Origin: Pectinophora gossypiella
Taxonomy: Eukaryota > Arthropoda > Insecta > Lepidoptera > Gelechiidae
Direction: 5' to 3'
Length of the DNA stretch: 64,000 nt
Assembly: GCF_024362695.1 (NCBI RefSeq)
Contig: NC_065420.1
Location: 13,741,420 to 13,805,419 of the forward strand
Shown here one piece after another: positions 11,520 to 22,784 of the stretch (positions within the stretch are counted from its first letter, which is position 1; each line of letters begins with the position of its first letter). The notes beneath the pieces were generated by a model. That model was given only the letters and a program-made list of their open reading frames with translations, had not been told where the DNA came from and did no database searches. Position numbers and translations under genes: made by a program.

Positions 11520-12430
11520 AAGTATACATTATTGTGAGAAAACTTTTAGTTTTTGAGATACCTACCTATTGATTTTGAACTGTGAAAAGATTCCCCGTCA
11601 ATCTATACATTTCGTTTTCCGAAAATTTGGAGGCAGGATATAAGAAATAAATTAAAATCTATATTCTTATATCGGCGTGTGTATAGACAAAAGTATTTAC
11701 ATTTTATACTATTTTAGAAAAACGGATATCTTTTTCAACAAAATCTCGATTTCTTGCATTGAATTTCACTCGGAGTATAAAATTAGATCATAGTTTTTTA
11801 CCTGGATTGAAATTAATTTGTCTATTGCGTGGTTAACAAAAATCATTTACGACTTGTTCATTATAAAGCAATGATATAGTGAAATACAAAGCTATACTTA
11901 ATTGTTATTAAGTAATCATTTTATCCTTCGTCGGTTTCTCTAAGATGCCCTAGAATACAAAATAAACTGTAAGTGTTCTTAATATGTTCTTTCACCCACA
12001 ATCTGACATAAAGTAGGTAGGTAAGTAGATAAAATATACAACTGTTAAGTCCTCAAATCCTATGTGATAAATATCATCTGGTGAAAACGATTAATCCGAT
12101 TAACCTTTCTACGTACTTCGTACATATATCCACGGCCGTATATTCGGAATAATGTACGAAATTATACAAGTTTGTCCCTTTATTAGCATAAAGTAATGTA
12201 AGGGCTCTCTGATAAGGCATTACGAAGCATTAGAGGTCAGATTAGCTCTTAATTTAGTTCTGCTAGTGTCTATTCTAGTTTTGCTCCCAGGTATTTGAGT
12301 TGAGTGTATTCTCACGTTATTGCGTAAGTAGTGTTATGGCAATATAAAAAATTTAATGAGAAGCTGTTACCCATAAAGCCGCGGCTTAGGCTGCGTGGAA
12401 TTCCGTTTTGTTCCGTGCACTAAACAACAA
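11520..12430. other. Non-coding stretch, nothing recognised
   Basis: AT-rich sequence without a shared repeat, RNA gene or coding signature. It would be intron sequence if the candidate exon ending at 11200 is real. Confidence 0.4.
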
Positions 12431-12443
12431 TAAAGTGCTTATT

Positions 12444-12788
12444 GGAGTTAAAAAGGCCACATTGAAACTCATCATCATCAATTTAAGAGCCACGCTCTTG
12501 TCGGTGTAGCATTTTCTATGCTACTTTTTTAGGGAAAAATAGGGCAGTGATTTCCCTCTTGCCTTCCGCCCCGCAGTACTCTGTCTGACGCAAGTGGGAT
12601 GGCGCCCAGAGTAGTATATTACAAAGCCATACTGGGACTATCCTCCGCCTCTGAATAGTACATTGAAGCTAATCACCTATAAAAGCAATATCGCTACTTG
12701 ACATTACTTACTTCTATGTATGCAAATGTCAAATTGAAATAATTTCTTTTGAGACGAATTGCTTTGATGCGGCCTTTTTAGACCCCTA
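12444..12788. mobile_element. Palindromic MITE 1, copy a, split by a LINE fragment
   Basis: The terminal parts match the family seen intact at 52698-52862: GGCCACATTGAAG at the left and the reverse of AATTCGTCTCAAAAG at the right, with AAATGTCAAATTG between. The left arm is interrupted at 12467-12659. The copy is diverged and older than the insertion. Confidence 0.7.
12467..12659 (-). mobile_element. 5'-truncated LINE with GAT-repeat tail and 8-bp duplication
   Basis: The minus strand ends GGCTCTTAAATTGATGATGA, a short microsatellite tail as in RTE-type LINEs. The flanks are the direct repeat ACATTGAA at 12459-12466 and 12660-12667. The same 3' region recurs at 46985-47185, 48665-48880, 55605-55680, 19848-19905 and 23255-23345. 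Confidence 0.75.
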
Positions 12789-12827
12789 GTTCTAAATTTA
12801 AATTCTGATATCATTGACGTATCTATA

Positions 12828-12945
12828 CAAGATTCAGGTGATTCAAGCCTGAAAAGTCCTTACCAAAGAAAGGACGGTCTCACAAAGTGATTTCGACAAT
12901 GTCCTCATCGGGAATCGAACTCGGACCTATATATCGTCCCAAGAA
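12828..12945 (-). mobile_element. SINE class 2 head-and-core fragment
   Basis: Holds the minus-strand segment GGACATTGTCGAAATCACTT and the decayed B box GGTCCGAGTTCGATTCCCGA. The 3' half is absent. Confidence 0.6.
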
Positions 12946-13257
12946 CCAATTAAATTAAAAAATAAAAATATCTGCGTTGTCGGGACTCTCTAAGGGAGCT
13001 GTTTACCTAAAGAAATAAATAATACTGACGGACCTGACATCTTGGATACTGACCTATTTACCTCGTGGAAGAATGGGTTCGAGAGCAAACACATCCTAAT
13101 TAAAAAAAAAAACGGTCGCAACTCAATATATTTATGAAAACATGATGAATGTACGTGAAAATGTATCTCTTCTTCCGAGAAAATTTGATAGGCTTACTTA
13201 CAATACATGGAATAAAAATAAAATTACTATTGAAAATTCTGGATAAAGTAAATTCAA

Positions 13258-13625
13258 TTCGTCTTTTTTGACGTTTTTACAACAAAATACCAGATTCCAA
13301 AAATACCACATATATTGCATTAATCAGAAAAAGAATTTAGAGCTCATGTGAAGCTTACTTTATATAAAAAAGCTTATAATAAGATTAATGATTATCTAAA
13401 TGATAAAAACGCCTGGTATTAAATGTGTACCGATAGTTATTAAATAACTTGTAATGTGTACCTACATTGATTTAAAAAATGTGTTACTGTTGCAGTTTCT
13501 TGTCATTTCTTCTCCTCAGCCATAACGCCTTGCGAAATGACGTAGATTCAAAATGATACATTGACCTTCAACAAGTTTATCCATGATAGTTACGTTGAAT
13601 AAATGATTCTGATTTCTGATTACAA
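13258..13625 (+). mobile_element. LINE 3' end (Jockey-like lineage)
   Basis: Forward-oriented relative of 2449-2830, ending GTTGAATAAATGATTCTGAT. It has an AATAAA signal just before the GATTCT-type tail. Confidence 0.6.
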
Positions 13626-13744
13626 TGGGGTTTGGATTTTAGAAGGACATGCGGCCTGACGATTTTATGACAATAATCAACATACTTAGTACTCTCAATT
13701 TTTTTTCTTGGAGTTAGTCCATCTGTAATTCCATAAAACGTGTC

Positions 13745-14179
13745 AAACGTGTATACAGAGATGAAAACTTTGAGGGATGCTTCAGGCCATCATTCTCGTG
13801 TAGTCTCAAAAGTATGGAACGGAAAATAATTTAAAAAAGAAACACTAAAATGAAAACAGGAAAATTCACATGATACCAACTCAGAATCCGAATGATTACG
13901 AATACGTTATGATGACACTAACACCCTAGCTACATGTATGGCTTCTTGTATGTACTTGTACAGGGTGTAAGGGACATCGTAACAAAGACTGAAGTGAATG
14001 ATGCAGCTCATTATTCTGAGTTATCAAGTGAAATTTTCCATTGCAAAAAAATAGAATGAAAATAATCACAAAAAAGTACATGAATTTTGCGACGGAATAT
14101 ATATTCTACTTGATATTAACTCGGAATCATGGTCTGAATCATCTCTTCAATATTCGTTACGATGTCACTAACACCCTGT
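13745..14179. mobile_element. Two adjacent palindromic MITE 2 copies
   Basis: The second copy (13960-14179) is complete: CAGGGTGTAAGGGACATCGT at the left and the reversed equivalent ending ACACCCTG at the right, with arms of about 85 bp that include GATTC-GAGTT-ATATCAAG. The first (13745-13929) is a decayed copy. A linker of about 35 bases rich in GTACTTGTA separates them and recurs next to MITE 2 at 35404-35456 and 50975-51008. Confidence 0.7.
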
Positions 14180-15595
14180 TTACCCATCTATACAGACATA
14201 ATTAATAAGATACACCACATTATGCAATAGAGTAAGGTTATCATGACGTCATGAGGCCTATGGAACGCACGCTCCACTGAATAACACTGTAATCATTCAT
14301 CTACAACGCGGTCGAAATGACCGCCGTCACTCGCATTACTTCGCTGGTACATAGAGTAGGCATTGAGCGCAGATGGGACACGACACTGGTTCAAGGTTTT
14401 TACCTACGAGCTTACTGTATTTTATGATAGAAGAATGTAACTATGGGCATCAATATGCCCATTAATAAAAGAATAATATATAGAACGGTACACATGTTGT
14501 GCTGGCCCCACTTAGAGTGGGATAAAAGCAGGAGGATGATAACTATTATATGGAACGGTATTCATAACTCTCTGGCCGCGTCAATTCGTATAGAGCGTTC
14601 GCCCCTTCAGAGTCTTACTTTAGTCCTGAAGTAGCCGTAAGCCCCTAATGAGTAAGAAGGAGAGCGCGTAGACTATGTATCTCGCTCACTCTTATGCATT
14701 AGGTGGCACCCGGTAATAATCATAGTAAGTATAATAAAACCAGGTACGCTCAATCCTTTGAAAAGTCGCCAATACTAGTCGTTTGACGACGTAAGTGTTA
14801 CCACTGTGTTACTATTCATTGGTATCTCCAACAACCCAAGGACGTACATTTTATTATTGAAATAAAGCGAATTACTGACTAATGTATTTAATAAAGCGAA
14901 TTACTGAATAATGTACTTTTACTTGTCACATAATGTAAAAAACACTAAAACTGTAAGCGAAAATCTTTACTAAAAGTTCAAAATTTGTTTTGCATAAATT
15001 AAAACATTGGTCGTGGGTAATTTTTTTTTACGAAATGGCAACGAAGGTTGGAATGACGTCAGCTGGGGTAACCTTGAAATGTTAGCTGGCATTTTTGAGC
15101 ATATCTGGTTTTCTTATACCATGGTAAGGATAAGATTGCTATATAGAAACTGGCTAGTGGCTTATCCACTAACTGACACGTCTCAAACGAGCGCTATTGA
15201 ATTAGAAAGCGAGCTTGTCTTTTCCATTATGTCACAGTGATTTATACATAGCAAGTTAATTTAACTTATATTGAGTTTTGAGTAGAATAAGAGTTCTGTG
15301 AAAAAGTTCGATCTAATGACGTTTCGTCAATGTTACCTCATTTATTAGTTATTACTCTGAGAGACAAAATCAATTTGGTACAATATTACGCCACGACCTC
15401 ACTTGTCTTCTCTACAGCTTACTTTATCTATAATCAAATTCAACATGACTTTACATGGTTGACTGTAGGTAACTAGAAGGTCCAGGGTCCATGACAGGGG
15501 TCCGAGTTTTGGAGCCACTAATCGGATGGTATTAGAGACCTTAATGCCTTCTGGTCCAGACACAAATATTTAGGTAACTAATATTTTGGAGCAGA
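14180..15595. other. Unassigned intergenic or intronic stretch
   Basis: No element shared with the rest of the window is evident, apart from a small tandem duplication at 14862-14919 in which AATAAAGCGAATTACTGA occurs twice about 30 bases apart. Frames at 14443 and 15007 are too short and featureless to call. Confidence 0.4.
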
Positions 15596-15598
15596 AAA

Positions 15599-16011
15599 TC
15601 TAAATATATAAAAGGAGAAACTGACTGACTGACATATCAACGCACAGCCTAAACGGCTGAACGTAGGCACTTGAAATTTGGAAGGGACGTAGCTTAGGTA
15701 CCGCAGAGGTGCACTAACAAAGGAATTCCCGGAATTCCCACAGGAACGGGAATTAGCGGGAAAATCCTTTGGTATGAAAAATCTAAACCGATTAAGTTAG
15801 ACGCTTGAAATTTGGCATGCTGGTACCTTAGTTTACCTTAAAGCTTAGTTGCAACAGGATATTGCAAAATTCCCACAAAAACGGGAGTTAGCGGGAAGAA
15901 ACTTTTGTATGAAAAAATCTAAACTGCATAAGTTAGATGCTTGAAATTTGATATGCACTCTCTATATCTTTTATAACACGCCACGCGGACGAAGTCGCGG
16001 GCAAAAGCTAG
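15599..16011 (+). mobile_element. Non-autonomous Helitron
   Basis: A 413-bp element starts with TC (TCTAAATATATAAAAGG) and ends with the short hairpin CGCGGACGAAGTCGCG, about 6 bases before CTAG. It sits between A (15598) and T (16012), as expected for insertion into AT without duplication. Helitron 5' TC, 3' CTRR and subterminal hairpin are established criteria. An internal segment of about 110 bp containing TGGTATGAAAAATCTAAAC and GCTTGAAATTTG is repeated imperfectly. No helicase or Rep coding remains. Confidence 0.85.
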
Positions 16012-16124
16012 TAAAGTATATTTTACTCGATTACGGTGAAGCAAAAACGAGAAGTTTAATCGCTATGTGTATGTACGTATGTTCCATATAACATTTAAAC
16101 TATTTATTATAATTTAAGGAGTAT

Positions 16125-16390
16125 GCTTGCTTCTATGCTGTTCTGGGAGCAAATAAAAACATAGAACACGTTCAGCTGCTTGTCTTCCCGGGCATGTCGT
16201 AAAAACCGACAGAGGGATTGTGTCCTCTAACATGATGGACTAATGTTATGGGCGATAGGCTGATCCCTTATCACCATAAGGTTTATCATATCCAGCTTAC
16301 GACATCGTATCAACAGTGGCTGCAAGTTGTCTTTGATTTCTTGTGGCTCTGCCCACCCCATTAGGGATTACGGGCGTGAGTTTATGTATG

Positions 16391-16421
<31 letters not shown>
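16125..16421 (+). mobile_element. LINE 3' UTR with TATG-repeat tail
   Basis: Ends GGGATTACGGGCGTGAGTTT followed by about ten TATG units (16381-16420). Related ends occur at 22028-22078, 36055-36090 and 49020-49075. A short microsatellite tail instead of poly(A) fits RTE-type LINEs. Confidence 0.6.
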
Positions 16422-16464
16422 TTAACATCATACAAAACACGACATAAACTTACGACTGTGTTCC

Positions 16465-16772
16465 CAATGAGGGACTTTCCTGGATACGTCCACCAAAAAA
16501 TATACAGATGGCGCTGTACAGATTTAACGTGATAATTAACTTATTTCTCGGGTATTGCTCGGGTGCATAATTATTCCAAAATACGTATAATGTAATTTCA
16601 GAAGTATATATAAGAATATTTTGTTGCTTGATATTTCGATCAGAATAATGGATGAAAGATGTCGTTTTTTCTGGGTGTAATAACAAGGGTCATCGTTTAT
16701 ACCCAAAAACAAAGATAATAAAATATGCATAATATTATAATATATTTGTTATCCTTGAAATTAGAAGGTTAA
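16465..16772. repeat. Dispersed repeat B, copy 1
   Basis: The left part (GAGGGACTTTCC through ATATACAGATGGCGCT) is shared in the same orientation with 34265-34320. The right part (ATACCCAAAAACAAAGAT through TATCCTTGAAATT) matches 34345-34475 in reverse, so the two copies are rearranged relative to one another. Confidence 0.55.
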
Positions 16773-16975
16773 AGGAAGGCAACTCAGTACAGGGCACCTT
16801 TATTTTTTTTTATTTTTTGGTAGGTACGTAGCCTTCATAGTCTCTCATTGGACTTAATCAGACATACATCTATCACGAGATACCTATAGAATTATGTGTT
16901 TGTGTTTAGCAGGTATGTTTATAGTAACTACTATTAAGAGAAGGGGGAGTAACATGGAGCAATGGATGTAGATAT

Positions 16976-17270
16976 CATCATCATCATCAGCCCATTAACG
17001 TCCCCACTGCTGGGGAACGGGCCTTCCCTATGGATGGATAGGGAGATCGGGCCTTAAGCCATCACGCGAGCCCAGTGCGGATTGATGGTTATTAACGACT
17101 GCTAATGCAGCCGGGACCAACGGCTTAACGTGCCTTCCGAAGCACGGAGGAGCCCGAGATGAAAACTTTTTTTTTGTGGTCACCCATCCTATGACCGGCC
17201 TTTGCGAAAGTTGCATAACTTCAACAATCGCAGACCGAGCGCGTTTACCGCTGCGCCACCGAGCTCCTCT
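16976..17270 (-). mobile_element. SINE class 3 (Arg-like head), 10-bp duplication
   Basis: The minus strand starts GAGCTCGGTGGCGCAGCGGT, an A-box-like head, carries the shared core CGTGCTTCGGAAGGCACGTT and ends CCCAGCAGTGGGGACGTTAA plus GATGAT repeats. Flanking repeats ATGTAGATAT (16966-16975) and ATGTAGGTAT (17271-17280) differ by one base, implying an old insertion. Confidence 0.85.
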
Positions 17271-17429
17271 ATGTAGGTATACTTAAGGATAGATTAATCG
17301 CTTATGGTAATGATAACTACATCTAAGTAGTTTTAGCTTACAACGTGAACAAAGTGAAAAAGCTTGTCATTTTGTTAGACATTCTATAATGCGCTTTTAA
17401 CTGGCACGAACTCATGCTAGGGAGATCTC

Positions 17430-17716
17430 TAGCATTATCTCGATTTTCACAGGGTCCGCTTACCTAACCTGAAGATTTGACAGGTCCGCCAACCTGCGAA
17501 GGGAAAACCAGCCCTGTAATAGTTGGGTCACATACCCCCAAAAATGAATTTTTGGGTTGTTACTCCTTCACGATGTTTTCCTTCACTGCTGAATCATTAT
17601 AATCCAAACATGAATTCGAAAAGAAATTCGACAATCATTGGTTTAGGCCTGTGCTGGGTTCGCAACTGCGACCTCAAAGTGAGAGGCAAGCGTTCTACCA
17701 ACTGGGCTACCACTGC
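17430..17716 (-). mobile_element. SINE class 4 (GTAGCCCAGTTGG head), full-length
   Basis: The minus strand begins GTGGTAGCCCAGTTGGTAGA (A box) and has CGCAGTTGCGAACCCAGCAC in the B-box position. It runs through GGGCTGGTTTTCCCTTCGC and GGTTAGGTAAGCGG to a GAGATAATGCTAG end. This class lacks the core shared by the other three SINE classes. Chance frames across it are not genes. Confidence 0.8.
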
Positions 17717-18039
17717 TCACACAACAACTACTGACAGTCTGACACGAACTACGACATTGATTTATCTCAAGCCAACGATTATGGCCAAAAAAATAAAAGA
17801 GCGCGCGCGCAGTCTCCATCCCGCTCTCGCAAGGGTTACTTGTTCCGAGTATCCCTTCTGTGAGGTTGATCCAAGCTATTGTGACCATGAGGTATATAGA
17901 TTTTTATTATGATTTTGTATTTTTTTTTACATTTATATGTATCGCTAATAGGGTGGGCAGAGACATAAGTAGTGTTCGACCACTCCAGCATAGAAGCAAT
18001 CTTCCCTATGACCTGTTAAAAAATACACTTAAAAATTCG

Positions 18040-18235
18040 AATTCAAATTCAAAAATATCTTTATTCAGTAGGTAACAAAGTTACACTTTGAATCGTAATT
18101 TTTTACATAACGAACATCTTATCCGCCTAAAACTACTGCAGCTTCTCACAACCTGTATAGCCGGGGGAAAAAAGCTGCAAGAAAATCCTCGGCACAGGGC
18201 CCTAGACGTTCTTTTTTTTTAAAAAATAAGCATAA
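18040..18235 (-). mobile_element. LINE 3' tail with GAATTT repeats, minus strand
   Basis: The minus strand ends ACTGAATAAAGATATTTTTG and GAATTT units. Related tails lie at 31990-32220, 36885-37015 and 48048-48095, with the shared AGGGCCCTGTGCCGAGG region. Confidence 0.6.
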
Positions 18236-18696
18236 AATATCGTCATACAATTAAGTAAATATAATATAATAATTAGGTACTAATTATACTTAATTACTGT
18301 AAGTACACTTTCTGTGTACCAAAAAGTACTTTTCTCCGACTTTTGAAAAAAAATATAGGGTTTCAAAAACACGTTAATCTTTTATCAATTGAAAGTCAAG
18401 TTAGAAAACCACAGTTCCATACGTCATGTCGGCTATTACGCACATAATACGACTCGTGCGAGATTGATGAATGTTATCCATAAATCGTTTCGGGACGTTT
18501 TGTCCCGCAATCTACGAGCTGCAGATGTTACTCAGCCAAACGGGACATTCCGGGACATCTTTATGTCCCGTTTGTGACGTCATTTGTCGGGACATTGCCC
18601 CTGGAGCTTTGTCAGGGATGTTTCGATGTTCTGTTTTGAATTTAGTTGACATTTCGTTTGTACGAGCATGCATATATTTGCATATTGGTGTTTCAT

Positions 18697-18836
18697 AGCC
18701 TCTCCCTAGCATTATTCCGTTTTTCACGGGGTCCGCTTACCTAACCTGAAGATTTGACGGGTGAGGTTTTTAACACAAGTGACTGCATGTCTGACCTTCT
18801 AACCCGGGAACAGAAAACCAGCCCAAAACAGGTAAA
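18697..18836 (-). mobile_element. SINE class 4, 3' fragment
   Basis: Minus-strand segment from GGGCTGGTTTTCTGTTCCCG through TTAGGTAAGCGGACCC to a GAATAATGCTAGGGAGA end; the head is missing. Confidence 0.65.
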
Positions 18837-18837
18837 A

Positions 18838-19372
18838 TAAAGACAGATCTAAACATGACAATAAACTTTTTCTTTTTTTCTATTTAACTCATTTATGATT
18901 TTAATATAAAAAAAAAAAACAATATTAATCTTTTTCTATCATGTGGGTTGTGAGGTGAATTACCAACCTCATCAATCCTGGTGTCAGGGTTATTATTGAG
19001 CCGCCAAAGGCCCCTGACATGGCTCACGTAACGATTACTCACTTACATCAGTAAGTAGTAACCGGGATCACCGACTTAACATGCCTTCCGAAGCACGGAT
19101 CATCTTACTTTCAGAAAATCAGGTGATCAGCCTGTAATGTTCTAACCAAACTGGGGATCACAAAGATGATTTTGTGATATGTCCCCACCGGGGTTCGAAC
19201 CGGGACCTCCGGATCATGAGCTCAACGCTCAACCACTGGACCACAGAGGCCGTTAATAATTGCGACATTTTGTCACGTTTGCCTTTTCATAAAAAAATCA
19301 TAGTAATGTCGAGTTTTGAAGTTTGGTAAAAAGTAACTGATTTGAATAGTTAAAAACTAGCCTATTTGTTTG
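18838..19372. mobile_element. MITE 4 copy split by a SINE
   Basis: The outer parts match the family at 57525-57785: an AGACAGATCTAAA region and ATTTAACTCATTTATGA at the left, then CGACATTTTGTCACGTTT and AAAAAGTAACTGATTTGA at the right. A class 1 SINE at 18925-19254 interrupts it. Confidence 0.6.
18925..19254 (-). mobile_element. SINE class 1, full-length
   Basis: The minus strand starts with a tRNA-like head (GGTCCAGTGGTTGAGCGTTG; B box GGTTCGAACCC), then the shared core and the class 1 tail CATGTCAGGGGCCTTTGGCG ... ACCTCACAACCCACA ending in a TAGAA repeat. The loop triplet in the anticodon position of the best heads is CAC, suggesting a tRNA-Val origin (inference). Confidence 0.8.
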
Positions 19373-19416
19373 GATCAATTGAATGAGTTGATTCACTAGT
19401 TGTCATTTGGTTCTTA

Positions 19417-19602
19417 TTATTATTATTATTAATAGCCCTCAATGTCCCACTGCAGGGCAAAGGCCTCTCTTCCCTTCTTCCACTCCTCCCTGTCCCCAGC
19501 TTGCTCGCGCCACCGTTTCGAGAAGCGGTCTAACTCGTCGCGCCATCTTTTCCGTGGCCTTCCCCGACGTCTAACAGCACATGCAGGAACCCACTCTGTA
19601 GC
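19417..19602 (-). mobile_element. LINE ORF2 C-terminal fragment (RGRPRKRW), 13-bp duplication
   Basis: The minus strand encodes WVPACAVRRRGRPRKRWRDE and DREEWKKGREAFALQWD, the end of a LINE reverse-transcriptase ORF, with an ATT-repeat 3' tail. Direct repeats CATTTGGTTCTTA flank it at 19404-19416 and 19603-19615. A relative lies at 33530-33729. Confidence 0.85.
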
Positions 19603-19802
19603 CATTTGGTTCTTAAGTTTTAAAAACAAATAAACAGCGGTTATAAATTATATCGTAGTGCTTCGTATGAAAATTAGGTGCTTTGTCTTCTGATTAGTTA
19701 CCTAAATTGTGGATCTTACTGCTAAGGATAATGTACTTGAGTGACGTGAGAAATGTAAAAAAAAATTTTTACCAGAGTCGTCTTCTATATTATTTATCCA
19801 CA

Positions 19803-19846
19803 TCTATCTCTCTCTCTCTCTCACACACACTCTCTCTCTCTCTCTA
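19803..19846. repeat. TC/CA microsatellite
   Basis: Runs of TC, then CACACACA, then TC again. Confidence 0.9.
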
Positions 19847-19964
19847 TTTAAGAGCTGCGCTCTTGTCGGTGGAGTAATCGCCATCCCTCTCTTCTTCCCG
19901 CCAAAACACACACACAGGTATAATTTTATTTATTCATTTCCATGAATTCCCCTGCTCTTCCGAG

Positions 19965-20125
19965 CAGGGGACTAAAATAGCCACATCGAAGCAATTCATC
20001 TAAGAAAACAATATTGCTATTTGACATTTATTTGCATTGCGCACTTTCTTTTATATGCGCAAATGTCAAATTGCAATATTGCTTTCTTAGATGAATTGTT
20101 TCGATGTGGCCATTCTAACCCCCCA
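19965..20125. mobile_element. Palindromic MITE 1, copy b
   Basis: Terminal motif CAGGGGACTAAAATAGCCAC and its reverse counterpart flank arms of about 65 bp (GAAGCAATTCATCTAAGAAA). The inner loop carries TTGCGCACTTTC. Nearly all of the element is self-complementary. Confidence 0.85.
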
Positions 20126-20453
20126 GCGCATCAAAACACAGGTTATTTCTTAAATGGAGACTCCAATCCACCGGGTGTTAAGGCTTTATTGTAAAAGAAA
20201 ATAATCTTTTTTATTTTCGTTTTTAATGAAGAATAAAAACGTGAATGTCCTAATTACGAGTAGAATTATAGTCCGCCTACATAGACGGCTGTAAAGCCTC
20301 TCGGCTGTTTATTTTATTTTTAAGTTACTAGCCTAACGATAAAATGTTTACGCTTGATCTGAATTTGATTAGATCTCTCACTTAAATGGATTGATACCCA
20401 AACCATAGAATAAGGAATAATGCTACTTATAAAAAAAAAATCAAATATATTTA

Positions 20454-20487
20454 ACAGCCTCCGTGGTCTAGTAGTTAGAGCGTTTTT
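20454..20487 (+). mobile_element. SINE class 2 head stub
   Basis: Only CAGCCTCCGTGGTCTAGTAG and TTAGAGCG remain before an abrupt T/ATT-rich junction, so this is a broken copy. Confidence 0.5.
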
Positions 20488-20689
20488 TTTATTATTATTA
20501 TTCTAGTAGGTACCCCTGCCGCACAGGATAGGCAGGGACTTTTTATAACTACATCCATATCTTATTACTGCTACTAACTTATTAATCTATTTGGAAAGTC
20601 ATTCTATTATCTGAAAGAAGATTTACAACCCCAAAATTTCCAGTGAAGACTGTTATTTATTCTGTGGTAAAGGCCTAACTAAACAGAGT

Positions 20690-20975
20690 TTAGCATATAA
20701 ATTAGACGTAGCTTTACTAAATAAATAAGGTAGTTTCCAACTTACTTTTTACTTACGTCATAAATTAAAGAATTTACTATGGAATTTGTATGAAAAAGCC
20801 ATCTGTGACGTCATAGAAAAACGTGACAAAATGTCTAACTTATTATTACATTTTTCTTTATTAAAATGAATAAATAAGTTAAATAGAAAAACGAAAACGT
20901 TTTTTGTCAGGTTTAGATCTGTCTTTATTTAGTAAACATTTCATAATTTATCTTTCACCTAGGAAACTACTCAAT
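20690..20975. mobile_element. MITE 4, reverse copy with both ends
   Basis: Left end GGTAGTTTCCAACTTAC, right end GGAAACTAC: inverted ends of about 9-12 bp. Inside are GTGACGTCATAG and GACAAAATGTC in the order opposite to 57525-57785. Confidence 0.6.
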
Positions 20976-21029
20976 TGGGCTGTATTCGGGAGATGCTTTT
21001 AAGGGTCCCTTGAAACAAAATCAAACGCG

Positions 21030-21260
21030 CTTGATCCAACCACGGTACCGGACCAATGAGTTTTTAGTTTAAGTGCAGTTTTCACTAACACAATTTGCTC
21101 GACCATTATAGACGGCGATACGGTTCACCACCTACCACGTTAATCTAACAGAAAGCTCGGTAAGGCGTGAGTACTTAGTTCACCATGCGATGGATGTACC
21201 TCTGACTACCCCATTCAGGATATTCTCTCACAAAAACTACATCCTAACTGCAATTTTGGA
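21030..21260 (+). mobile_element. LINE-derived repeat D (GGCGATACGG family)
   Basis: Contains GACCATTATAGACGGCGATA, TCTAACAGAAAGCTCGGTAA and GATGGATGTACCTCTGAC. Related pieces occur at 27540-27700, 30510-30870, 32225-32400, 32605-32830, 57115-57165 and 58965-59035. One frame reads RWSNRKLGEAWVL-SSCDGCTS in better copies, suggesting a LINE ORF end (inference). Confidence 0.5.
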
Positions 21261-21336
21261 GTTGGCCTGCGGTTCAAATGCAGTCTGTTTTAGTATATTT
21301 TTACTTTACCATTAATAACGATATTAATAGTATTTT

Positions 21337-21458
21337 ATGCAACAGTTGTATAAGAAGGGTCAAAAATGCGAGTGGCGTGAGTTGCGATGTGAGCCTTGGC
21401 GAACATCGCAATAAGAGACGCCACGAGCATTTTTTGACCTAGTTATACAACGTTGCAT
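21337..21458. mobile_element. Short palindromic element
   Basis: The outer ends ATGCAACAGTTGTATAA and the reverse of TTATACAACGTTGCAT pair. Inner arms (GGTCAAAAATGCGAGTGGCG; reverse AGGTCAAAAAATGCTCGTGG) continue the hairpin over about 50 bp with roughly 80% pairing. Confidence 0.65.
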
Positions 21459-21924
21459 ACAATACTTTTTCTACGACGACGTCATTTTTCCTTTTTATTT
21501 TATACTTTTTAGTGTTTTGAAACGAAACACAAAAATTTTCCAATTTATTTTCCAACGCGCGGGAAAATGGCGGCAAATGTATACTTTTTTTTTATAGTAT
21601 ATCTATGGCACCAAACAAAGTAAAGGTGCCAGTTTCCAGGTCAAAAAAAAAAACAACAACAATGCTTTTTTGGCGACATTATAGTACAGTTACACTTTGT
21701 AAACAATGCTTTTATAGGCCATAGAGCGTACACTTTTTCAAAGAGTTTAATTATGTATGTACTTATATTAGACTTTTTGGTTATTTAAATGCCAGATTAA
21801 AGTAGAGGAGTAGAAAAAATTAGTTATTTTCAATGTAATATCAATATTAGTTCACGGTCATTATATAAGAACGACGTACATTACCAAATTGGAGATATTC
21901 TTAAAAAAAAACTTTAGTACGATC

Positions 21925-22078
21925 TACTCTGAACCGGCGTGCGTGTATGAAACGATTGATGAATGTGGAGGAAGCAAAAGAAAATATGTCAGGATCGAAG
22001 CAAATGGAATTCCATCATGTTTGCTTACCTGTCGGATATAGGCGTGAGTTTACATAATTATGTATGTATGTACTGTTA
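21925..22078 (+). mobile_element. LINE lineage R, C-terminal end, plus strand
   Basis: Contains CGTGTATGAAACGATTGATG and GAATGTGGAGGAAGCAAAAG, encoding CMKRLMNVEEAK, then GGCGTGAGTTTA and TATG units. Confidence 0.65.
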
Positions 22079-22302
22079 GTTAGAAAATAATCAATCAACC
22101 TAATCAAGACTGATAAATCACTATGCTAACTTCCTTTAACAGATCTAATTCTTTCTGCACATTGAAGCTATTGTAAAATATTATTTATAACATAACAAAT
22201 CCTTTATAGAGAACTACAAAACAAAAGAGAAATAGAATGAGTACAATAGGCGGCCATATTGCTTGTTGTTATGTGTTATTGTTAAATGTTGTGTTGATTC
22301 GT

Positions 22303-22455
22303 AGGTCCCGGTTACTACTTACTGACGTAAGTATGAAGTTGTTACATGAGCTATGTCAGGGGCCTTTGGCGGCTCAGTAATAACCCTGACACCTGGTTGA
22401 TGACCTAACTGGTTGTTGGTAATCCACTTCACAACCCACACGGTAAGAAGAAGAA
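22303..22455 (+). mobile_element. SINE class 1, 5'-truncated
   Basis: Begins at GGTCCCGGTTACTACTTACT and ends with CCACTTCACAACCCACACGG and AAGAAGAAG. Confidence 0.7.
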
Positions 22456-22784
22456 GAATGTTATCTTTATTGAAACCTGATCAATAGTTGTACTTATTCC
22501 TTCCGTTTAAATATACAGTTAACTCACTAATAAAACCCTAATTGCAAATTCTAATTTTCCCAAGTGTAATACAAGGCGCATGCAGCGGTTTAGCGTAGGT
22601 GTCTCCGTATGTGTTTAGATACTTGCGCAAATAAGATTGTGCATATTTTAGCAGGAGCTTTACAGAACACTGATATTGCACCAAATTAATGCATAACCAG
22701 CCATTATTAAGCGGGACTGGCTTGGTAAGCGTATTAATTCATAATTAATGGTCGAATGGATGTATAACCGACTGAGGGATTAAG

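Noticed and set aside
14862..14919. Possible CRISPR-like direct repeats
   Set aside because: Only two copies of a repeat of about 30 bases in a eukaryotic AT-rich region with no array; no CRISPR expected.
17523..17912. 129-codon plus-strand frame
   Set aside because: It overlaps the antisense of a class 4 SINE and low-complexity Thr codons; it is not a gene.
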